A program made the position numbers and the translations under genes. Below are positions 27,543 to 41,170 of a stretch of 64,000 nucleotides of DNA, piece by piece (the stretch's first letter is position 1; each line of letters begins with the position of its first letter). Below the pieces are notes generated by a model. The model saw nothing but the letters and a program-made list of their open reading frames with translations. It made no database searches and had not been told where the DNA came from. Origin of the DNA: Brassica napus. Taxonomy: Eukaryota; Streptophyta; Magnoliopsida; Brassicales; Brassicaceae. The stretch spans positions 24,922,423-24,986,422 of the forward strand of contig NC_063436.1 of the NCBI RefSeq assembly GCF_020379485.1. The letters run 5' to 3'.

Positions 27543-27930
27543 ACATCTTCTTGATCTATTAACATATGGTTGGTTTGTGTTTCTGTACAAGTGAAAGAGG
27601 AGGGAGATTTAGGAGGTTTTTTTCATGGTAATATTTGTTTCTTGTTTTCGTGAAATTTTCCAAAAGGGAGTCAAGAACGCACCCTTTTGCGTTTGATCTC
27701 ATTGCGCGTTTGTTTGCGGGCTGGCCAAGAAAGAGGCTTGAGAAAGAAAAGGCTAAAGAGGGTTCGGGTATTGACTTCTGCTGGAAACCGAAAAAAAAGA
27801 AAGGAATCGCTTTGTTGTGTTTCAAGCGATTTAGCGTTTTGCGCATTGCCTCTACTTTCAGAGTGTATGTTGCTACTCGTTATTATTAAGCCACTCTTGT
27901 AGTACTGATATTACAGTATTGTCGATGAAA
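27543..27930 (+). pseudogene. Duplicated fragment of the ATML1 3' UTR
   Basis: The sequence from 27543 repeats the ATML1 3' UTR (22995-23480), including CATGGTAATATTTGTTTCTTG and the TGACTTCTGCTGGAAACC block. The intron acceptor TTCTGTAG of the original reads TTCTGTAC here, so the AG is lost. No ATML1 coding exon accompanies it. The open frames on both strands in 27559-27902 are by-products. It now lies upstream of the second beta-glucosidase gene and may contribute to its promoter region. Confidence 0.8.
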
Positions 27931-28480
27931 CTTTGTTTATTCGTTTTGTTTATTTATTTTTAGTTTATTAATATTTTCACAAAAGATAAACAATTTGGTT
28001 CGTCTTTTTATTAAAGACAACAAAGGCTAAAATGATGTATCAAATGTCTTTTTATTGAAGTCGACAATGGCTAAAATGCTGTACCAACCAATCATTTGTG
28101 AGATGCGTGCTTTGTTACAACTAATAAATTTAAAAATATCGTTATCGGTCCTGGAAATCTTGAGTCATTTTCATGCATGGCATAAACTTTAATAGATTAA
28201 AATATTAAATCATTCCCAAGAAACAAAAAATCGTTAGGTTGGCCCATCAAATCTTGCATACTATTGCCCCTTTTCATCCGTCACAGTTTTTCTATCTCCA
28301 GATCAGCTATAGCTGCATTGGTGATGGTGAAACATCAATATCAACCTTTTTTTTTTTTTGTCACATACATCAATATCAACCTAAAAGTGCACAAAGCCAT
28401 TCATTATCCTCTTTATATAATAATCCTTACTATTGAATAAACAAAAAATATCTTTAGTTTCTGAATAGACCAAAGTATCG

Positions 28481-31877
<3,397 letters not shown>

Positions 31878-32888
31878 AACAAAAAAGAAGGCCCATGTTG
31901 TTGTCTTTCTTGTTTGATTCTTCAATAAAGCAGACAAATATAATGTAAAACAAAGCTGTTTTATGAAAACAACTCCAATAAACAACAATTTCAATGCTTA
32001 TAACAAAACTACTCTTGATGCATGAAACAAAGCAGGAAAGTAATCTAATATGAAGTTGTTTTGCGAAGACAAGTTTTAATAAAGAAGACATTTTAATTGT
32101 TAATAATAGGCATGAGCTTCAAATACCTCTTCGGGTTCGGTTTTGGATATTGGGGTTTGTTGAGATGAGGGTGTAAGTTCTATTCGGGTTTTCTATATTT
32201 CGGGCCTGAGTCTGTTCAGATTCTTTTGGATTCTAGTTGGACCCGGATCTAAAAAGCCATTTGACGCAGCTACCGGATGATCTCAACATATTCAGATAAG
32301 ATGAGTGTTTTTGGAAGGAGAAAATTGTTAAATACAAGGGTTCAAATAACGTTGGAACTTGATAAACTTCACACATTTGTGTGCATAGCAGAGATTCCAG
32401 AGGTCAAGAAGAGAATGAAAGAAGTTTTTAGTGGCTCAAAAAATTCATCTATAGCGAGGTGCTAAAAATGATCTCTTACGCTGTCTATGGGGTTGCTAAA
32501 GATTTGTCTGGTTCTGATCAAATCCGAGGTGGAAATGACGCAGGCCACATGGATCGTTTAAATCTAAATGACCGTCAAAATTTAAATCATTGAATATTTG
32601 TTTGATTATCCTGTCCACATACACATGCATGTTTTCTGAATCCCCCACCAGTTCTTTGTTCCTTCATATATTGTTTCCTTTCCCGCAGTTTATTATGTAA
32701 GAACACACGTGTTTTTAATGTGTAACCTTAGCTAATTCTAGATTTGTCTGGTTCTAATGATATCATAATGTTTTCAATAACCTTTTTACTTTTGGTTCTA
32801 AAAATGTCTTTTGGTTCTAAAAATGTCTTGCATTAGCCTCTTTTGGTTCTAAAAATGTCTTTAATTTTTATTTTTGGGGTAATAAGAA
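31878..32888. other. 3' flank of BGLU-B and unassigned DNA
   Basis: Homology to unit 1 fades near 32290. A 62-codon open frame at 32277-32465 (with EIPEVKKRMKEVF) has no family I recognise and could be a relic exon. At 32791-32861 a 19-20 bp unit TTTGGTTCTAAAAATGTCT occurs three times. No complete gene is supported. Confidence 0.5.
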
Positions 32889-33415
32889 GAGAAAAAGACT
32901 AGAATAGCACTAAACCAAGTTTTTGTTCCCAAAGTAGCACTCAAGGTTCAAAGTCACAAAAATAGGTTTCATTAAAGAGGTAAATATACACTTATACCCC
33001 TTGGGTTAATTAATCTAAACATTAGGGTTTAGAGTTAAGGGGTGGAGTTTTGGAATTAGGGTTTAAAATTTTATAAAAAATAAAAAATAAAAATTTTAAA
33101 AACAGTTTCAAAATGTATTTTTAAATTATAAAAAGAAAATTTGAAAAAAAATAAAAAAAAAAAAATTTGAAAAAAAATTTTGAAAAAAAATTTATAAAAA
33201 TTTCGAATCTGAAAACATATAATCTGAAACTATAAAAAAAATTTTATTTATTTTTATTTTATTTATTTTTATTTATTTTTGTTTGTTTATTTAATTTTAA
33301 AGCAAATGTATTAGGGATATTTTGTCCTTTAGTGAATGTCATTTTTGTGACTTTCTCTTTCTAATGCTATCTTTGAGACATAAACTTCAAAAGGTGCTAT
33401 TATTGACAATTGCTC
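32889..33415. mobile_element. Mutator-like non-autonomous element with 9-bp target duplication
   Basis: The left end GAGAAAAAGACTAGAATAGC and the right end on the minus strand GAGCAATTGTCAATAATAGC align. Similarity continues for some 80 bp inward, including AAAGTCACAAAAAT on both strands. The 9-mer TAATAAGAA flanks it exactly (32880-32888 and 33416-33424). The 527-bp interior is A-rich and non-coding. A 9-bp duplication with long terminal inverted repeats is typical of Mutator-like elements. It lies about 370 bp upstream of the TOM1 start codon, so it may touch the promoter. Confidence 0.8.
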
Positions 33416-33790
33416 TAATAAGAAATTTATTTTAGTTTTATTTTTTTCAGTCATGAAAATCATAAAAAATTCATCAAAGGACGTGTGAGAGAGAACAAGC
33501 CAGAAGCTACAGACAGCATACACCGTGTCGTAAAAATCGCATCACTTACAACCGTTGGATCTTCATTTCTATCTCCTTCTCCCTCTCTTTCTTCTTCCTC
33601 CTCTCTTCTGTCTCTGCCATCTGACCTGTGGGTTATTACAGATATTCAAACAACTCTCACCCCTATCTCCTTCGCCTCTCTCTCTCTCCCTCCCCGATTC
33701 TAAAGAGCTGATTAGGATTTCTCGATTTGATTCAAACCGTACCTCACCGGATAAGAGACGAAGATAACAGATAAAAGGAGGAGGAGGAGG

Positions 33791-35795
33791 ATGACGGATT
33801 CGAGCGTGGAGATGGCACAAATCTTGGCGACGGAGATGACGAATTGGTGGGAGGAGGTTAACGAGTCAACTCAATGGCAAGACGGGATCTTCTTCGCTCT
33901 CTGTGGAGCTTATGCTCTTGTTTCCGCCATCGCTCTTGTACGTTCTCACCGCTCAAAGTCCTCGTCTTTCTGATAAAAATCAAACCTTTTTGCTCTCTAG
34001 GTTCTTGATTTGAGGTGTCTAGGGTCAAATGACATGTCTTTCCTCTTATGTTGTTATCGTGTGAGCGATTGAGAAAGTTATGTACTTTATTTGGATGTGT
34101 TGTTGACATTTGTGTGAATTGGATTGTGGATGGACAGGTTCAGTTGGTAAGGATTCAAATGAGAGTGCCTGAGTATGGGTGGACCACTCAGAAGGTCTTT
34201 CATCTTATGAACTTTGTCGTCAATGGAGGTTATCATCATCTCTTTGTTTCAACCTCCCCTTTGGATTATGGTTTCTGACAAACCTTTTTATCTATGTGTG
34301 TGTGTGTAGTTCGCGCTGTTCTGTTTGGATTTCACCATCAAGTATTTCTCGTCCATCCCAAGGTGAGAGAGTCTCCGTAAGCTTTTGGTGTTTTGTTTGT
34401 TTGATTTGTGAAGGCTGCATTTTTTAAAGTATCTAATGGTGTCTTGTTGGGGTAAATGCAGGCTCTTTGCTGGATATTATTGGATCTTCCGGGGCTCCTC
34501 TTTTTCTCGGCTTACACACTGCTCGTACTGTTCTGGGCAGAGATATATCACCAGGCAAGAATCTAAAAAGGAATTTTTCTTTTACTTTCTTTTTAACCTG
34601 CCACACAAACTCTTAATGTGTATATATGTTGCTGACTCTTATGAGCAGGCAAGAAGCTTACCAACGGATAAGCTGCGGATAACCTATATTTCAGTCAATG
34701 TTGGTGTTTATTTGGCTCAGGTTCATCTTTGATTCTTATTGTTTTCTATTTCTATTTTCTTTTTTTTTTGGTATGTTATGGTTACTGAGATTCTTTGAAC
34801 CTTTCACACTTTTTTGTAGAAATTTTGGGTGAATCAAAAGACTTAAGTTTGATATTGTAATTGATGTCTCTTTTCAGGTTGTTATATGGGTATGCATTTG
34901 GGTAAATGATAACAGCACTGTGGAGTTAGTTGGAAAGATATTTATGTCAGGTAGGTTTTTTCTCTGGTCAAACAAGTTTGCTAAGCCTGTTACAGCTCAG
35001 TCTTCAATACTATTATCTCTCTTATATAAACTCTTTATTGATTTTTTGTTGTTGTTGTTGTTGTATATTTTTCTTCTTCTAGTTGTGTCTTTCATTGCTG
35101 CCTTAGGCTTCTTGCTGTACGGAGGAAGGTAGTGTTTTCGTTTCTCTCTTTGCTTGTTTTGTAATTAAAGTGTCTGAAAGTTGTTAAATGGCTTTTCTTA
35201 TGTGTTCCCTTGTATGCTATATAGATTGTTCATTATGCTAAGAAGGTTCCCTATTGAGTCAAAAGGAAGAAGGAAGAAGCTCCATGAGGTAGTCACTGTG
35301 CTTGTGCTTCTTTGTCTTAGTTTCACACAACTTTAAACACAGTCATCACTACCTTCAAAATTCGATTAGCCTTTGTAACAGAAAAGTTATTCAATTGCAG
35401 GTTGGATCTGTGACAGCCATATGCTTCACCTGCTTCCTCATAAGATGCATTGTGGTAAGCTCTGAGATATAACCAAAAAAAGACGAAATATTTATCTTCA
35501 GTTACTGTGCTGATCATTTTTTCCTTTTTATCAGGTGGGTGTATCAGCTTTTGACAGGGATTTAACACTGGATGTTCTTGATCATCCGGTTCTGAACTTA
35601 ATCTACTATATGGTAAGTAACTAACCCCTTTCTTTAATTCTCTCTCTATCTCTTATTAGTGTATGCACTAATGGAAGAAGAAAAAAAAACAAAATTACAC
35701 AGGTAGTTGAAGTACTTCCATCGGCACTAGTCCTCTTCATTCTGCGTAAGCTACCTCCAAAGAGAGTATCAGCTCAATACCATCCGATCCAGTAG
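33791..35795 (+). CDS. TOM1: TOM1-type seven-transmembrane tonoplast protein
   Basis: Eleven exons join in frame: 33791-33937, 34138-34228, 34310-34362, 34462-34554, 34649-34720, 34878-34950, 35083-35128, 35225-35288, 35401-35454, 35535-35612 and 35703-35795, giving 287 residues (about 291 in Arabidopsis TOM1, At4g21790). The protein has about seven hydrophobic segments, for example [34 protein letters not shown] and [17 protein letters not shown]1 is a host integral membrane protein of the vacuolar membrane that was named for its support of tobamovirus multiplication; its normal cellular role is less clear. Intron 4 (34555-34648) starts with GC rather than GT. All other introns are GT-AG. 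The pyrimidine-rich block at 33565-33700 is probably promoter or 5' UTR. Confidence 0.95.
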
Positions 35796-36423
35796 ACTAA
35801 TGTCTGAAGCCTATCACACGGTGAGAAGTCTGATGATGTTTCAAGAGAGAGTAAAGAATCAGTTGGGGGCAAAAAGACTAAAGAAGAAGAAATCGTTGTG
35901 GAATCTGCGTGAGTTTTTGGATTGCAAGATCATAAATGATTTTACAGCTTTAGTTCTTTCATGTTACTACTTTGAAAAATCTGGTCAGGACAAGAGGGTT
36001 AACATTTGTTTGGAGTGTTTATGTTATGTTGGGTTGAAAATAAACAAACTGTTTAATTTTTGGTTTATTGTTATAATCTTCTTCACTTTTGAAGTCACTA
36101 TATTTGGTTTCCCCACCCAATATTTATCTGTGTAAGCTGCGTCTTAAAATCCTGTCATCCTAATGAGGTTTGAATAAAAACAAATCTTTTACATTATGCT
36201 AGTTATGTTCTTCTGTTGTTTTTGTAATTGCATTATCTAGTGACAAAGTTATGACGTTGATGCAACTGTCTTATTCCTTTTAATATTAAAAATCAGATTT
36301 TAAATGTAATTTGTAGCGTCTTTTTCGTAATCAACTTGTTGTGAACATTTTAATTTTTTGTACTATTTTCTAAATAAACGCTTACACGTTCCACGCTAGT
36401 AGCTAATAAGTTGAGAACTAAGA
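35796..36423. other. TOM1 3' UTR and spacer
   Basis: The 3' UTR probably extends to about 36180 (AATAAAA-like signals near 36040 and 36174). An open frame at 35800-36135 lies wholly in this UTR and has no resemblance to a known protein. Confidence 0.6.
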
Positions 36424-36466
36424 GTCCCACATCGGAGAGACATAGAACATATCGTTTGTTTATATA
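36424..36466 (+). promoter_or_regulatory. USE + TATA promoter of the U3 gene (RNA polymerase III type)
   Basis: GTCCCACATCG (36424-36434) is the plant snRNA upstream sequence element. TTTATATA (36459-36466) follows after 24 bp, the spacing that directs RNA polymerase III rather than II in plants. The RNA start falls 23 bp beyond the TATA box, as expected. Confidence 0.93.
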
Positions 36467-36488
36467 CGTCTAGAAAGCATCAGTGGTC

Positions 36489-36701
36489 ACGACCTTACTT
36501 GAACAGGATCTGTTCTATAGGCTTGTACCTCTGTATCCTTGATTTCTAAGGAGACAGGCCCCAAACCCTGGTTGATGAAACATGGCCGTGCGATCTGAGT
36601 GTGATTAATGGTGAAGATCGTCTTCGGACTATCCGAGCTGTAGAGGATCGCTATCTGGTCTGGTCTTGACCTAGCCGGAGTGGTCGCACGGTTGTCTGAC
36701 A
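36489..36701 (+). ncRNA. U3 small nucleolar RNA
   Basis: The sequence starts ACGACCTTACTTGAACAGG and continues with TTGATTTCTAAGGAGACAGG, a TGATGA box (C'-like, about 36572-36577), GGTGAAGATCGTCTTCGGAC and the terminal box D GTCTGA (36694-36699). It agrees with plant U3 snoRNA along its whole length of about 213 nt. U3 guides early cleavages of pre-rRNA by pairing with the 5' external spacer and 18S region. In plants U3 is made by RNA polymerase III, and the promoter spacing and downstream T-run agree. Some stem positions differ from my memory of Arabidopsis U3, so whether this copy is fully functional cannot be decided by eye. The 3' end is placed within a few bases of box D. Confidence 0.94.
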
Positions 36702-36708
36702 GGTTCTC

Positions 36709-36715
36709 TTTTTTT
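36709..36715 (+). terminator. Poly-T terminator of the U3 gene
   Basis: A run of seven T begins about ten bases after box D, followed by further T-rich sequence; this is the usual RNA polymerase III stop signal. Confidence 0.85.
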
Positions 36716-37915
36716 CTTTTTTCTGTTCTCTCCTTTCTTTTTACTATCTGCTGTTATGTCTCAGTCTCTACCATTTGGTGCCAGCATCTATATAGAGGAC
36801 ACAGTCAAGTTATGAAGCAGTATCATTTGAGGCCTAATGGTGGAATAATGACACCTCTCAACTTGTTTGCTAGTTAATTCGACGAGGTAATAATTGCCCT
36901 GAAACGATGACTTTCGTTACGTATGATGCTAAGGTCCCTCTTCAAAGCTAACGAGAAGTAGAAATGTTACAAGAACATAAAATCTCACGAGATTTGTTTG
37001 GAAGATTTCACAAGTTATTATTTATGCTTTTCATTGACTTAAATAAGAAACAACATAAACAAATGGAGTCATGGACTCCTTACAAATGGGAATAATGGAA
37101 TGTGGAGTTTAACAACTCCTGAAGAAACGGGAACGCAGTAGAAATGCAGAACGAATTCTCCGGTTTCTTATTAAACAAGTAGAAAACAAAACAAGTCACC
37201 TCTTCTATTCCAAGTATCTTGATGACTTCCTTACTGCCACGTCAGTCTCAGCTCTAGTTCCATTGTTATTATCTTGCAGCATCCTATCATATGATGCTGG
37301 TTCTCTTGATTGTGAGGATATGATAAGCTGTTTCTATACATAAAGTATAATCAAAAACTATGTAGACAATCACAGTTCTCAGCCTCCTTCCTATCCTTAC
37401 ATATTTATTATGAGGATATGATAAGCTGTTTCTATACATAAAGTATAATCAAAAACCATATCTTTCATAGTTTATCAAGCTGTTTTTTTGTCCGTGTCCT
37501 TTGCCTTATTTCCCCCGTCGTGTAGTTAAACCATGGAACTGAATCTCTTCGTGAGACATTATCTATTTGATCTAATGACTGTTTTATAAACTAGAATTTT
37601 CGAAGATTTTGTACACAACTTGCGTTCATAATATATGCACAAAGGCAGAGACACGTGGTGTTGTTGCTACACAAAAGAAAAATACACATGCCAGACATCT
37701 GGTCGAGAAAAAGAGTGATTCGAGTCATTCCTAAGAACATTATTCACCAATCTTATATGATTTGATTATACGACAATACCAAGAGTCTCAAAACGTTAAT
37801 TCAACCACCTTATTACTACTAGCAGTCAGATCGAAACACAGTGCGAGCCAGCGGGTGGGACACAATAATCAACACACACTATTTTTTTTTAACACACAAT
37901 ACAAGTAGATTATTA
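36716..37915. other. Intergenic with a 46-bp direct repeat
   Basis: No gene is supported. GAGGATATGATAAGCTGTTT and the bases after it occur twice (37314-37359 and 37412-37457), 98 bp apart and essentially identical over 46 bp. The region up to 37915 includes the 3' flank of the minus-strand MSRB gene. Confidence 0.6.
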
Positions 37916-39184
37916 TTACAAGGCTGCGTTCCCGGGTGCGAACTTGAGGGAGACACTGTTGACACAATGTCGCTCATCGGTAGGAGTAGGGAAACCTTCT
38001 CCTTTGAAAACATGCCCCAGATGTCCTCCACACGCTGCACACGTGATCTCTATTCTCCTCCCATCTGGATCCGCCTTGAGTAAACACAAGTTTAAGAAGA
38101 TAAGCGGTTCAGTTACTACCCAAACCATGAATGATGTCTTGATTTTTTTGAGAATCTTACAGTTCGGTTTATAGCGCCAGGAATGCCGTCAAAGAAAGCA
38201 GGCCAGCCACAGCCAGAGTCGAACTTGGTGGCGGATTTGTACAGAGGAGTTTCACACCCTGCACAGCTATAGATCCCGTCTGTGAATACTTTGTTGTATT
38301 CTCCTGTCCCTGGATATCTACATTTACATGTGTAGAAACAATGATGTTATAGAACTTGAGACTCTACCTCACTCCCTAAGAGACTAAGATACTCATTGAT
38401 CCTTCAACCACTGAGAACTTTCTACTACAGATTCATCTGCTTAGTACTGTTAATGTAAGAGAACCAAGCAGGACTAATGCATAACAAATCAAGACACAAG
38501 AGTGAGTAAGGTTCATTGCAAACTAAGACGATCAGATACAAGAGAAACAGAGTTATAACGTGAAAGAAAAAAAAAGGTGAAAACTTTGAAAATAGTAAGA
38601 TGCATAGTCATCTGCTACCTGACCTGAGACATCTCCTAAGAGTATTAGAAACAGAGTTTTAGAAACAGAGCATTAGAAAAAGGTGAAAACTTTGAAAATT
38701 CTATTGAATGTTTTAATCTTTCAGAAAATGGGTCTCATGATTGTTAATCAAGAAACGTGTTTATTCCACAAAAGGATTACTAAACTCAATATTGATGAGA
38801 GATAATGAAACCAACCAACATGCCCAACGAATCAAATCACTGTGATGTCAATCTATCTATAAGAAATGACGCTTACTCAGTGCCTTTCTGCCTCAGGATT
38901 CTGAACTGCTCGGGAGAGAGAATCGCACGCCACTCTTCCTCTGGTTTGTTAACCGATCCGGGAGCAGAAGAAGCCATTGCTGCGATACGACCACTGCGAA
39001 AACCTCGACGGAGAGATGGTGGAGAGGAGGGGACGCGAAGGAGGTTGAGATTCGGGGGAGAAAGAGAGAATCGATGGGTTGCGAGGGAGAGGGAAGGTGT
39101 GACGAAGGATTTGATGGTGGAAGAGAAGGTCAAAGAAGTGGCTGAAGATACACGCACGGATGATTGTATCACGTTCAACGCCAT
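37916..39184 (-). CDS. MSRB2: Methionine-R-sulfoxide reductase B, plastid type
   Basis: Three exons on the minus strand, 38877-39184, 38161-38317 and 37916-38074, join in frame to give 207 residues. Residues 1 to about 70 are rich in Ser, Thr and Arg with few acids, typical of a chloroplast transit peptide; the reductase domain starts at about residue 80. Zinc cysteines occur as CAGC (121, 124) and CAAC (167, 170), and the catalytic cysteine lies in RHCVNS (Cys192). The enzyme reduces methionine R-sulfoxide in proteins back to methionine. Arabidopsis has MSRB7, 8, 9 and 2 in series here (At4g21830-At4g21860). The transit peptide and the ending NSVSLKF point to MSRB2, and only this copy remains. 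Intron 1 is 559 bp and contains short internal repeats (GTGAAAACTTTGAAAAT twice). Confidence 0.93.
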
Positions 39185-40240
39185 CCTCGCCTTTTTTTTT
39201 TATCTCTTTCCTCCTTTTCGGACAGCTTTTTTATGTCGGATCTTCGGTTTATTTGGGCTTAACTTTTAAGGCCCCTTAAGCCCAATCTTCACTCATGCAT
39301 AGTTTATATGCGATTTTGTGGATTGATAGTTAGAAATAAGGTTTTGATGAAAATATGATTATAACGTTTTGATGAAAAACTGAAAAGAGAATGCAAAAAT
39401 ACGGTTATGTAGACTTTATAACGAAGTTGTGGTTCATAACTGATCATTTAATAAGTTACAAAGCATTTTTTTTATAAAAAAAATGGTCATCTAAATTCAG
39501 TAGCTGAACCAATAAGTCAGATTGTGATATGTTGGAAGATTTTTATCAAGTCAATATGTAACATTATACTCATTCCATCCATTGTTCCAACTTCCAAGTA
39601 CTAATCCAAGCCACTAATTCACAAAATAATCTACTTAGAGACAGAGCCGGCTTAACATAACTGGATTCCCCTCGGCAAAAAAAAATTTGAGACTCATAAC
39701 TAGTCAGTTTTAAAAACATTGTGTTTCTTTAACTTTTTAACTCATGCATAGCATCAAGCAAGAATTTATATTTGATTTCTTAGTTACAAAATTTTGTAAT
39801 ATTTATGTTTTTATATTATGTCTTAAATAAGATATTTAAGAGCCGATTCTAAGGGTGTGACTAGTAACCATCAAAGAACATTAAAAATGATTAGGAAAAT
39901 AATTAATAGGAATAAAATTTTGGGAACGATGAGGAACGAGGGTTCCTTATCAAAATTAACAATGAACAAATTTGCATTATAATTCTCTACAAAAAAGGGA
40001 ATGAGAAGGAATGAAGAAGAAAAAATATTCCTCACGAATGGTAACATTTTTGAGGAACATTAAGGAATGCAGTGTTCCTCTTCATTCCCTTGGTTACCAA
40101 TTTTTAGTTAAAAATTAAGAAACAGATTCTTATATTTCGCTAAAAATCCCACCTTAATATCCCTCCATTAATCATGCTTTTAATCATGCTCTTAAACAAA
40201 GAACTGAAACATAAATATATTGGCGAGTATTAACTCTTAA
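39185..40240. other. Intergenic with transposon remnants
   Basis: This stretch holds the MSRB promoter, a possible hAT remnant (about 39641-39852: ends CAGAGCCGGCTTAACAT and, on the minus strand, TAGAATCGGCTCTTAAAT, no target duplication found) and an adjoining MITE (39853-40101). No gene is supported. Confidence 0.5.
39853..40101. mobile_element. MITE, GTGTGACTGGTRACCA family
   Basis: The left end GGGTGTGACTAGTAACCA is mirrored by a right end ending TTGGTTACCAA (to about 40101). Inner sequences GAGGAACATTAAGGAATG and the mirrored GGAATGAAGAGGAACAC support a hairpin-like element. The MITE at 54432-54683 has the same ends, so this is a repeated family. Confidence 0.6.
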
Positions 40241-41055
40241 CTACTGAATTGATGGAGATGCTTCTTCTTCCATGGCACAGTCCACCTTCTTGTGTTCTCC
40301 CTCAAACAACTTCGCTATCAGTCCAGTCTTGGACACAGAGCTTTTAGGATCTGTCTCCATTTCGGTGCCATTGTTGTTCTTGTTGTTGTTGTCTCCGCTC
40401 AATATACTCTTGTTCCCAAGCTGTAGCTGAAGCCCCTGCGGCACTTTCTCTCCTATACAAACCGATTCCTCCGCCATAAGATCGAACCCACAACCCACAC
40501 CAGGTGATTTCTCTTGCTCTTTCTGTGCCAAGATAAGGTTCTCTTGACCAGTCACAATCGTCTTCGTCTCTGGAGCTGGAAAAACTCCACCAGACGAGTC
40601 GCAGCTTCGCCATTGCTCTCCTTGGACATTAAAGACAAAGCTCGAGCAGGTTCAGAAATCTCCAAGTCAGTGAAAACATCTTTCATTGTTTCATCACTAG
40701 GAGGTAGAGACTGATCATCATCACTTTGGTTCTTGGTTTCTTCTTTTGTGAACATTTTAACATTAGGAGCTACGTCGTTAGATGGAGTCACCGGCATAAC
40801 TTTCCCCCGTGCGAACACGATACCTCTCAGTTTAGTGTCACTGTCGTCAACCTTGAAGTTGAGAATGTATCCTGCATCGAAAGATCCTGCGACCACACTA
40901 GAAACAGTCTTGCCAACCAGATCAACGTCAAGATTTGGAGTCACACAAGCATTTTCTTGTTCATCTTTGCGTGGACGACCTCTCTTTCGCTTCGCCAAGA
41001 GATCATTAGCAACAGGAGGTGGTGAGCTTGTGCTGGCTAGGTTCAACGGATTCAT
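40241..41055 (-). pseudogene. AT-hook DNA-binding protein gene with a probable frameshift
   Basis: From ATG at 41055-41053 the frame reads MNPLNLASTSSPPPVANDLL, then the AT-hook KRKRGRPRK, then a conserved block with AGSFDAGYILNFKVDD and LRGIVFARGKVMPVTPSNDV. It continues to SLMSKES and then leaves family-like sequence, stopping at 40554-40552 (167 residues). A second minus-strand frame continues coding-like sequence from about 40615 (EQWRSCDSSGGVFPAPETK, then IVTGQENLILAQKEQEKSPG) to a stop at 40241. One missing base or two extra bases near 40613-40620 explains the switch; no splice borders explain it. The intact form would be a nuclear AT-rich-DNA-binding protein like Arabidopsis At4g21895. 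It may be a real mutation, a sequence error, or a shortened but working gene. Confidence 0.75.
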
Positions 41056-41104
41056 TCTAAGATAACATAAAAACAATAAAACGTGATTTTGTTTAGTTTT
41101 CATG

Positions 41105-41106
<2 letters not shown>

Positions 41107-41167
<61 letters not shown>
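41107..41167. repeat. (AT)n microsatellite
   Basis: About 30 uninterrupted TA units lie some 50 bp upstream of the AT-hook gene start codon, so probably in its promoter or 5' UTR. Confidence 0.97.

Positions 41168-41170
<3 letters not shown>

Noticed and set aside
27559..27902. Open frames on both strands after the SINE
   Set aside because: They fall in the duplicated ATML1 3'-UTR segment, which is non-coding in its original copy.
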